Positions 1 to 4,900 of a DNA stretch of 5,460 bases are shown one piece after another. The stretch is from contig JAGHRU010000172.1 of NCBI GenBank assembly GCA_018066225.1, forward strand, positions 1 through 5,460, given 5' to 3'. Under the pieces are notes generated by a model. It did no database searches and was not told the DNA's origin. It saw nothing but the letters and a program-made list of their open reading frames with translations. Made by a program: the position numbers and the translations under genes. The stretch comes from Candidatus Equimonas enterica (GTDB taxonomy: Bacteria; Bacteroidota; Bacteroidia; Bacteroidales; Bacteroidaceae). Every line of letters begins with the position of its first letter. Position 1 is the first letter of the stretch.

Positions 1-817
1 CGATGTGGCGTCGGAGGGCCATGCTTCGCGCCTCTTCATCTGAGGCTTCGAGGTAGTCCATATAGGCTTTGAGCGACACTTTGCTGTCGATGATAAGGTC
101 GCGATGGTCGGGGAAATGCAGTATGGCATCCAGCCGCATACCGCTACCGCTGTCTTCGCTGTGCAGCGTGTGTCCTGCCTTGTCGGTGAGGGTGACCTGC
201 TGTTCAAACTGTATGCCTTCTTCGAGGCCAAGGTCTTCGAGCAGGGTTTGGAGTTTGAGTTCGCCGAAGTCGCCTTGCTGCTTGTTGTCTGCCGTCAAGG
301 CTTCTGCCAGTCGGTAGGCCATCTGTCCCACTTCGCTGGTGGTCTGCATCGAGGTCCTGATGGTAGCATCGAGGCGTTCCATCGTCGTGGTGTGCGTCCT
401 GTCGCTCTTTTCCACCGCTGCCCGCAGTTCTCCTATGCCTTGGCGTAGCGGGGTGAGAATGACGTCCATCTGCTGCTTGTTGTCTGCGCCCAACTGTGCA
501 GAACGTTCGTGCAGCATCCGTTCGCAAGCATTGGTCATTTGCTCTTTCAGCAGCGTCATCTGGCTGTTGAGTTGCTCTTGATGTTGCGTACGAAGTGCGG
601 ATAGTTGCGCGGCATAGTCTGCTTGCAGGCGTTGCTCACGTGTGGCTGCCTCTGTCTTTATCGTTTGGCAGAGGTTTGTCGTGAGTTCTGCTTCGGCTTT
701 GAGCCTTCCGAGTTCGGTTTGTAGCGCAGTGGCTTGTCGCTGGCCTTGCATCTTGCCGATGAGATCGCCGAGGAGCGCACCCCCAACGAGTGCAGAGAGC
801 GAGCGGAGGCGCGTCAT
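1..817 (-). CDS. rmuC: DNA recombination protein RmuC, C-terminus outside window
   Basis: RmuC proteins carry a nuclease-like domain; in E. coli, loss of rmuC raises inversion between short inverted repeats. The 272 visible residues have the family layout. A short weakly hydrophobic N-terminus (about residues 6-20, LSALVGGALLGDLIG) is followed by a long Gln/Glu/Ala-rich coiled coil (about 25-160) and the start of the RmuC domain. Diagnostic stretches are QGDFGELKLQTLLEDLGL (181-198), the MRLDAILHFPDHRD region (227-240) and LIIDSKVSLKAYMDYL (241-256). Family members are usually 400-500 residues, so roughly 150-200 are missing beyond base 1. I chose the ATG at 815-817 because it gives a RmuC-like N-terminus. 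No in-frame stop was seen back into the aspS end, so a GTG start at 881-883 is possible; it would put the poly-C tract and part of the hairpin inside the gene. The N-terminal hydrophobic segment has an Asp and may be a poor membrane anchor. It is last in the leftward operon, 91 bp after aspS. Confidence 0.9.
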   Translation of the reverse strand, partial: MTRLRSLSALVGGALLGDLIGKMQGQRQATALQTELGRLKAEAELTTNLCQTIKTEAATREQRLQADYAAQLSALRTQHQEQLNSQMTLLKEQMTNACERMLHERSAQLGADNKQQMDVILTPLRQGIGELRAAVEKSDRTHTTTMERLDATIRTSMQTTSEVGQMAYRLAEALTADNKQQGDFGELKLQTLLEDLGLEEGIQFEQQVTLTDKAGHTLHSEDSGSGMRLDAILHFPDHRDLIIDSKVSLKAYMDYLEASDEEARSMALRRHI

Positions 818-834
818 TGGGGCGGGGGCGACGT

Positions 835-843
835 GGGGGGGGG
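835..843 (-). repeat. Nine-base C homopolymer before rmuC
   Basis: The plus strand has nine consecutive G at 835-843, which read as C9 on the rmuC coding strand, 18-26 nt upstream of the chosen ATG. The surroundings are also C-rich on that strand (GCCCCCGCCCC next to the start). Tracts of this length can slip during replication. Here it would change leader length, or the reading frame if the upstream GTG start is the real one. It could equally be a fixed leader feature or a sequencing error. Confidence 0.6.
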
Positions 844-850
844 AAATGGG

Positions 851-886
851 CTGGTGACGGACTACGATGCGGTAATCCGTCACCAG
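851..886 (-). terminator. Perfect 11-bp hairpin between aspS and rmuC
   Basis: CTGGTGACGGA at 851-861 is the exact reverse complement of TCCGTCACCAG at 876-886, with a 14-nt loop. It begins 22 nt after the aspS stop codon on the transcribed strand. No U-run follows; the transcript continues as CCCAUUUCCCCC. It is therefore not a textbook intrinsic terminator. It may be a leaky terminator, an attenuator or an mRNA-stabilising 3' structure that lowers rmuC expression relative to aspS. The pairing is seen directly; the role is inferred. Confidence 0.55.
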
Positions 887-908
887 CCTAATGGGTGATT
901 TGTCGTGC

Positions 909-2672
909 TTATTCTGCGGGCTTGATGAGCAGGCGGAGTTCGTTAAGTTGTGCTTGATCCACTGCGCTTGGCGCATCGAGCATTACGTCGCGTCCGCTGT
1001 TGTTCTTGGGGAAGGCTATGCAGTCGCGGATGCTGTCGAGCCCCGCAAAGAGGCTGACGAAGCGGTCGAGACCGTAGGCCAAGCCGCCGTGGGGAGGTGC
1101 ACCATACCTGAAGGCATTCATAAGGAAGCCAAACTGCTCCTGTGCCTTCTCAGGCGTGAAGCCCAACACCTTGAATATCTTGGCTTGCAGTACGGCATCG
1201 TGGATACGTATGCTGCCGCCACCGACCTCTACGCCGTTGCACACCATGTCGTAGGCATCGGCCAGCACAGAGGCGGGATCGGTGTCGAGTTTGGCGATGT
1301 CGCAAGGCTTGGGAGAGGTGAACGGGTGGTGCATCGCCATGAGGCGGCCTTCCTCTTCGCTCCACTCAAACATGGGGAAATCTACCACCCAGAGCAGGGC
1401 AAACTTATTCTTGTCGCGCAGGCCAAGACGTGTGCCCATTTCGAGGCGCAGTTCGCAGAGTTGCTTGCGTGCCTTCATAGCGTCGGGGCCGCTGATGATG
1501 AGGATGAGGTCGCCGGGGGCTGCCTCCATCTTGGCTTTGAGATCCTGGAGAATGTCTTGCGTATAGAACTTATCGACACTCGACTTCACGCTGCCATCTT
1601 CCATCACGCGGGCATAGACAAGGCCTTTTGCGCCCACTTGTTGCGACTTGACAAAGGCCGTGAGTTCGTCTATTTGCTTACGGGTGTAGGAGGCACAGCC
1701 CTTGGCGCAGATACCGCCGATGTAGGCGGCTTCGTTGAAGACGGCGAAGTCTGATTTGCCTTGCAGGGTGTCCATGAGTTCCACAAACTCCATGCCGAAA
1801 CGCATATCGGGCTTATCGCTGCCGAAGCGGCGCATGGCTTCGTGCCACGACATACGCAGGAAAGGCTGCTCGCCGAGGTCTATGCCGCGTATCTCCTTGA
1901 AGAGGTGCTTGGTCATGGCCTCAAAGACTTTGATGATGTCGTCCTGCTGTTCGAAGTACATTTCGCAGTCGATTTGTGTAAACTCGGGTTGGCGGTCAGC
2001 GCGCAGGTCTTCGTCGCGGAAGCACTTTACAATCTGGAAGTAGCGGTCCATGCCTGCCACCATGAGGAGTTGTTTGAGTGTCTGCGGCGACTGTGGCAAG
2101 GCGTAGAACTGGCCGGGGTTCATGCGTGAAGGCACGATGAAGTCGCGTGCTCCTTCGGGCGTAGAACCGACGAGTACAGGGGTTTCGATTTCGAGAAAGC
2201 CTTCGGCGTCGAGGAAATGACGAACAGCGAGGCAGAACTTGTGGCGGAGTTCGAGGTTGGCGCGCACATTGCTGCGTCGCAAGTCGAGGTAGCGGTACTT
2301 CATGCGCAGGTCGTCGCCACCATCGGTGTTCTCCTCTATGGTGAAGGGAGGCGTATCTGCGGCGTTGAGCACCGTGAGAGTCTCGGTGATGATTTCGATG
2401 TCGCCCGTAGGCATTTTGTCATTCTTGGCGTAGCGTTCAGCCACTTTACCCTTGACCTGAATGACATATTCGCGGCCAAGTTTGTTGGCAGCGGCACAGA
2501 GGTCTGCATTGACTGCCTCGTTGAAAGCAAGTTGTGTGATGCCGTAGCGGTCGCGGAGGTCAACGAATGTCATACCTCCCATCTTGCGGGTGCGCTGCAC
2601 CCAGCCAGCGAGCGTGACGGTCTCGCCGACATGTTTTATGCGGAGTTCACCGCAGTTGTGAGTTCTATACAT
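909..2672 (-). CDS. aspS: Aspartyl-tRNA synthetase (AspRS)
   Basis: This cytoplasmic class II synthetase attaches aspartate to tRNA-Asp using ATP. The 587 residues are a normal length for bacterial AspRS and the gene is complete. An N-terminal OB-fold anticodon-binding domain (about 1-105) contains LAGWVQRTRKMGG and FVDLRDRYGITQLAF. The catalytic core includes the motif 1 region FLEIETPVLVGSTPEGARDF (159-178) and motif 2 (218-240, CFRDEDLRADRQPEFTQID). Motif 3 is GLAYGLDRFVSLFAG (530-544), followed by the family signature AFPKNNSGRDVML (553-565). The region between motifs 2 and 3 (about 290-420) is the GAD insertion of bacterial-type AspRS. Met31 lies where some non-discriminating enzymes have His, which hints at an enzyme specific for tRNA-Asp, but this was not tested. 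The start follows the antiporter stop by 40 nt, and no clear promoter or Shine-Dalgarno sequence is visible in that gap. It is therefore probably co-transcribed from the promoter near 3814-3822. Confidence 0.98.
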   Translation of the reverse strand: MYRTHNCGELRIKHVGETVTLAGWVQRTRKMGGMTFVDLRDRYGITQLAFNEAVNADLCAAANKLGREYVIQVKGKVAERYAKNDKMPTGDIEIITETLTVLNAADTPPFTIEENTDGGDDLRMKYRYLDLRRSNVRANLELRHKFCLAVRHFLDAEGFLEIETPVLVGSTPEGARDFIVPSRMNPGQFYALPQSPQTLKQLLMVAGMDRYFQIVKCFRDEDLRADRQPEFTQIDCEMYFEQQDDIIKVFEAMTKHLFKEIRGIDLGEQPFLRMSWHEAMRRFGSDKPDMRFGMEFVELMDTLQGKSDFAVFNEAAYIGGICAKGCASYTRKQIDELTAFVKSQQVGAKGLVYARVMEDGSVKSSVDKFYTQDILQDLKAKMEAAPGDLILIISGPDAMKARKQLCELRLEMGTRLGLRDKNKFALLWVVDFPMFEWSEEEGRLMAMHHPFTSPKPCDIAKLDTDPASVLADAYDMVCNGVEVGGGSIRIHDAVLQAKIFKVLGFTPEKAQEQFGFLMNAFRYGAPPHGGLAYGLDRFVSLFAGLDSIRDCIAFPKNNSGRDVMLDAPSAVDQAQLNELRLLIKPAE

Positions 2673-2712
2673 ACAAGTATGAAGTGTTTGATATTTAATG
2701 ACTTGTTATTGC

Positions 2713-3648
2713 CTATATGACTTGAAAGACGAGGTAGGTGACATAGCCCACATACAGGGCGATGAGCACGCCTCCTTCCCAGCGTTGTACAGTAAGTCGG
2801 GTGAAAGCGAAGAGCCACAGCAGTAGGATGCTGCCGATGAGCATGGCGTAATCCACGGGGCCGATGCCTGCGATGGTCATCGGCGTGATGCTGCCGCAGA
2901 TGCCGAGGATGAAGAGTACGTTAAACACGTTGCTGCCGATGACATTACCGATAGCCATTGCGCTTTGTCCTTTGACGGCAGCCACTGTGCTTGTCGCGAG
3001 TTCGGGAAGCGATGTACCTACGGCGGCTATCGTCAGTCCTACCACTGCGCTGGGTACGCCCAAGCGTTCAGCCACGCTGCTTGCGCCATCGACGAAGATG
3101 TCGCTACCAAAGACGAGACCTGCCAATCCCAGTGCTATCCAGAGCAGTGCGCGAGGGATGGTCATGCGTGGTGTGGTGGTCGTCGTCGCGTCTTTCCCTT
3201 GTTTTGCTCTGCGTATGGTGTAGAGCATGAAGCCGAGGAAGCCTGCAAAGAGGACGATGCTATCTATGCGTGAGAGTTTGCCGTCGAAATAGATCATACC
3301 TGCCAATAGGAAGGCAGCCACGATGGCGGTCAGCATATCGCGCATCACGGTGTCGCGGGTGAGTGTTATGGGGGTGAATACGGCGCCCACGCCGACTATC
3401 ATCAGCGCGTTGAACACGTTGCTACCGATGATGTTGCCGATGGCCATATCGGGTGTCCCTTTGAGGGCTGCGACGAAGGAGACGCAAAACTCGGGCATTG
3501 ATGTGCCCATAGCGACGATGGTGAGGCCGATGATGATTTCGGGTATGCCAAATCGTTGTGCTACGGCCGAGGCTCCGTCAGTGAGCCAGTCTGCTCCTTT
3601 AACGACCAGGCCTGCGCCAAGTATGATACAGATGATATCCCAAAGCAT
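2713..3648 (-). CDS. Calcium/sodium antiporter of the CaCA family (YrbG-like)
   Basis: This is an inner-membrane cation exchanger that probably couples Ca2+ movement to Na+ or H+. The 311 residues form two homologous halves, each of about five hydrophobic helices, joined by a hydrophilic loop (about 146-165, containing five consecutive Thr). Each half has a CaCA alpha repeat. The first runs 41-89 with GLTIVAMGTSMPE (Glu53) and AIGNIIGSNVFN (69-80). The second runs 204-252 with GLTIAAVGTSLPE (Glu216) and AIGNVIGSNVFN (232-243). The paired glutamates are the expected ion ligands of the family, and about 310 residues is the usual bacterial length. I chose the ATG at 3646-3648 (MLWDIICIILGAG) because it opens directly into the first helix. 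An in-frame ATG at 3739-3741 would add 31 hydrophilic residues, beginning MRAKKHSITL, that come from the leader repeat. First gene of the leftward operon with aspS and rmuC. The ion specificity is inferred from family only. Confidence 0.93.
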   Translation of the reverse strand: MLWDIICIILGAGLVVKGADWLTDGASAVAQRFGIPEIIIGLTIVAMGTSMPEFCVSFVAALKGTPDMAIGNIIGSNVFNALMIVGVGAVFTPITLTRDTVMRDMLTAIVAAFLLAGMIYFDGKLSRIDSIVLFAGFLGFMLYTIRRAKQGKDATTTTTPRMTIPRALLWIALGLAGLVFGSDIFVDGASSVAERLGVPSAVVGLTIAAVGTSLPELATSTVAAVKGQSAMAIGNVIGSNVFNVLFILGICGSITPMTIAGIGPVDYAMLIGSILLLWLFAFTRLTVQRWEGGVLIALYVGYVTYLVFQVI

Positions 3649-3733
3649 GGTGTGTCGTGTGCTATTGTTTATAGTGTGCGTAGTGCTCCGACCTTTCTGG
3701 TGCGCGTTGCGAAGCGTAATCGAGTGCTTCTTC

Positions 3734-3815
3734 GCACGCATATTAAGCGTACGTCAGCGGCGGAGGGCGGAACGTCCGACCCGCTGGTGCGCGTCGCATA
3801 GCGTAATATGCGTGC
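3734..3815 (-). other. Predicted leader RNA hairpin, antiporter operon
   Basis: On the transcribed strand GCACGCATATTA (3815-3804) is the exact reverse complement of TAATATGCGTGC (3745-3734). This closes an 82-nt segment with 12 bp, and a G-T wobble plus T-A pairs could extend it outward. Inside, CAGCGG (3786-3781) can pair with CCGCTG (3760-3755), and CGGA/TCCG pairs near the tip. The 5' arm overlaps the end of the promoter -7 element, so the structure would sit at or near the 5' end of the mRNA. Pairing is visible in the sequence; folding in the cell is inferred. Confidence 0.55.
3743..3799 (-). other. Micro-ORF in the antiporter leader
   Basis: An 18-codon ORF runs from ATG at 3797-3799 to TAA at 3743-3745 and ends in FRPPPLTYA. 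One base after its stop, the ATG at 3739-3741 opens a frame that continues without a stop into the antiporter. This is the same TAA-T-ATG junction that joins micro-ORFs in the pheS leader. It could allow translational coupling into a longer antiporter form. No Shine-Dalgarno sequence is visible and coding is unproven. Confidence 0.2.
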
Positions 3816-3822
3816 AAAGTTA
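3814..3822 (-). promoter_or_regulatory. Bacteroidota-type -7 promoter element for the antiporter-aspS-rmuC operon
   Basis: The minus strand reads AATTTTTTTGTAACTTTGC, ending at 3814. TAACTTTG matches the Bacteroidota -7 consensus TAnnTTTG. No convincing -33 TTTG box was found at the expected spacing. The flanking T-run and the element are almost identical to those before pheS. Transcription should start a few bases further left, at the edge of the leader repeat, leaving a leader of roughly 160 nt. Confidence 0.6.
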
Positions 3823-4435
3823 CAAAAAAATTACCACCCACGCTTCTCCCTTTCTCTATTTTTCTTTTGTCAAATGTCGTCATCGTTCAATTTGTCTTTC
3901 CGTTTCTTTTTCAGCCTTGCTGATATGAGCTTCTACAAAACCGACATTTTTACAACCTTATCATGGGAGAAGTTTTTACGCAAAATAGCAGTTTATGAGC
4001 ATTGTGTCGGCTGTCTCTTGTTCTTGTTAGGGCACTTCGTTGATAGGCTCTGGGCAGACGGTGTTTCCTCTCTGCCCAAGTCGTTGCTGCTATCTGCCTA
4101 AATAGTGAAAGAAAATAGGTGCTTTTATCTATGGTATAAGGGCTTAAAGCAGGTGATATTACGTTGTGTTGATATCTTTACTTGTCAAATCGGTGTGTTT
4201 GCGATGCCTTGTCTGCCCAAGGGCGGTGTGTGACGCATTTCGCCTGTCGGTGACACAATAGCGGCTACAACGTGTTTTTATGCAGTAAAAATGCCAGTAG
4301 TTTTCTCTTTGCCCGTAATATCTGCTAATCGTATATTGGGGCTAACGGAAGAAGATATGATGAGGGCTTATGCCTTACTTGGCCAGAAATTGCTATATTT
4401 TCGGCGTAAAACTTCGCCAAGGGGGGAATTTTTTG
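3823..4435. other. Divergent intergenic region without a convincing gene
   Basis: About 610 bp, visibly more AT-rich than the flanking genes, separate the two promoter elements. Open frames in it have no recognisable domain and run into the repeats. Small structures seen are an 8-bp inverted repeat TGGGCAGA/TCTGCCCA (4051-4058, 4071-4078), a 10-bp direct repeat TCTGCCCAAG (4071-4080 and 4212-4221), and TTTTTA/TAAAAA (4275-4280, 4286-4291). It may hold upstream regulatory sites or a small RNA, but nothing identifies one. No tRNA or rRNA gene was recognised. Confidence 0.6.
4051..4078. repeat. 8-bp inverted repeat in the intergenic region
   Basis: TGGGCAGA (4051-4058) and TCTGCCCA (4071-4078) are exact reverse complements with a 12-nt spacer. 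Neither side is followed by a T-run, so a terminator is unlikely. Half of the motif recurs as TCTGCCCAAG at 4212-4221, where CCTTG/CAAGG makes its own 5-bp stem. It could be an operator-like site or the stem of a small RNA; nothing decides between these. Confidence 0.35.
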
Positions 4436-4444
4436 TAACTTTGC
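4436..4444 (+). promoter_or_regulatory. Bacteroidota-type -7 promoter element for pheS
   Basis: The sequence AATTTTTTGTAACTTTGC ends at 4444, and TAACTTTG fits TAnnTTTG. It is the plus-strand twin of the element at 3814-3822. No clear -33 box was found. A start just downstream would give pheS an unusually long leader of about 450 nt, nearly all of it made of tandem repeats. Confidence 0.6.
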
Positions 4445-4526
4445 GGTCGTATTTATGCTTCGCATCGCGCACCAGCGGGTCGGAGCTTCGCCCCTCCGCC
4501 GCTGACGTACGCTTAAATACGACCGC
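4443..4526 (+). other. Predicted leader RNA hairpin, pheS operon
   Basis: GCGGTCGTATTTA (4443-4455) is the exact reverse complement of TAAATACGACCGC (4514-4526), closing an 84-nt segment with 13 bp. Nested inside are CAGCGG/CCGCTG (4473-4478 with 4499-4504) and CGGAG/CTCCG (4481-4485 with 4494-4498). This is the same architecture as the minus-strand hairpin at 3734-3815, but the outer arms have a different sequence and the pairing is kept. Later units in this array carry TAATATGCGTGC instead of the matching 3' arm, so only the first unit fits this 5' arm. Confidence 0.6.
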
Positions 4527-4605
4527 TAGGAAGCACTCGATTACGCTTCGCATCGCGCACCAGCGGGTCGGAGCTTCGCCCCTCCGCCGCTGACGTACGC
4601 TTAAT

Positions 4606-4856
4606 ATGCGTGCGAAGAAGCACTCGATTACGCTATGCGACGCGCACCAGAAAGGTCGGAGCTTCGCCCCTCCGCCGCTGACGTACGCTTAATATGCGTG
4701 CGAAGAAGCACTCGATTACGCTACGCATCGCGCACCAGAAAAGTCGGAGCTTCGCCCCTCCGCCGCTGACGTACGCTTAATATGCGTGCGAGGAAGCACT
4801 CGATTACGCTACGCGACGCGCACCAGAAAAGTCGGAGCTTCGCCCCTCCACCTTAA
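4606..4856 (+). other. Three consecutive micro-ORFs within the pheS leader repeats
   Basis: Open frames run 4606-4692 (28 codons), 4694-4780 (28 codons) and 4782-4856 (24 codons). The first two begin MRAKKHSITL, the third MRARKHSITL; the first two end RSFAPPPLTYA and the third RSFAPPP. Each stop TAA is followed by one T and then the next ATG. The peptides are basic with a proline-rich tail and match no family I know. Each contains only one Phe, so they are not classical Phe attenuator peptides. The open frames may simply follow from an 88-bp unit with a 29-codon open stretch. No Shine-Dalgarno sequence is seen. Confidence 0.25.
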
Positions 4857-4900
4857 TCACAACTCCCGAATTCATATAACTGAAAATATATCATAGCGAC

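Larger units (their letters stand above)
3685..3815 (-). repeat. Leader repeat block, about 1.5 units, before the antiporter
   Basis: The minus strand carries the same approximately 88-bp unit found upstream of pheS. Two ACCAG anchors lie at 3788-3784 and 3701-3697, 87 bp apart. The first unit has the ACCAGCGGGTCGG form and the full CCGCTGACGTACGCTTAA tail. The second has the ACCAGAAAGGTCGG form and stops at GGAGC (3685). Compared with the pheS copies, the first unit has two swapped dinucleotides (GGACGTTCCGCC against GGAGCTTCGCCC). The block lies between the promoter element at 3814-3822 and the antiporter start, so it should be transcribed as 5' leader. Confidence 0.9.
4443..4856 (+). repeat. 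Tandem array of five ~88-bp leader repeats upstream of pheS
   Basis: The anchor ACCAG occurs at 4471, 4559, 4646, 4734 and 4822, giving periods of 88, 87, 88 and 88 bp. Each unit contains GCGCACCAG, GTCGGAGCTTCGCCCCTCC and, in the first four, GCCGCTGACGTACGCTTAA. The linker is TATGCGTGCGAAGAAG then CACTCGATTACGCT in later units; unit 1 has ATACGACCGCTAGGAAG. Units 1-2 carry CAGCGGGTCGG, while units 3-5 carry the one-base-longer CAGAAAGGTCGG or CAGAAAAGTCGG. Unit 5 lacks 12 nt near its end but keeps TTAA. There are no unique spacers, so this is not a CRISPR array. The array ends about 45 nt before pheS. Its origin and function are not recognised. Confidence 0.95.

Noticed and set aside
204..527. 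107-residue minus-strand ORF inside rmuC
   Set aside because: It is out of frame with the clear RmuC reading frame and has a low-complexity, Arg/His-rich composition.
891..1754. 287-residue plus-strand ORF opposite aspS
   Set aside because: It is antisense to the conserved AspRS catalytic domain and contains no recognisable domain; a shadow frame.
3808..4101. 97-residue plus-strand ORF
   Set aside because: It starts in the promoter/repeat region, is Phe- and Ser-rich because the DNA there is T-rich, and has no recognisable domain.
4291..4593. 100-residue plus-strand ORF
   Set aside because: It crosses the pheS promoter element and runs into the repeat array, so its C-terminal half is repeat sequence. 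No family or start signal supports it.
4443..4856. CRISPR array
   Set aside because: The units are about 88 bp and contiguous with no unique spacers, and no cas gene is present.
4606..4856. Classical phenylalanine attenuator leader peptide or T-box for pheS
   Set aside because: Each micro-ORF has only one Phe codon and no Phe run, there is no terminator/antiterminator pair with a U-run, and I saw no T-box core sequence. The same repeat also precedes an antiporter.
3685..4856. Composite transposon or insertion sequence bounded by inverted repeats
   Set aside because: The repeats are in opposite orientation about 0.6 kb apart, but no transposase or target-site duplication is seen between or beside them.
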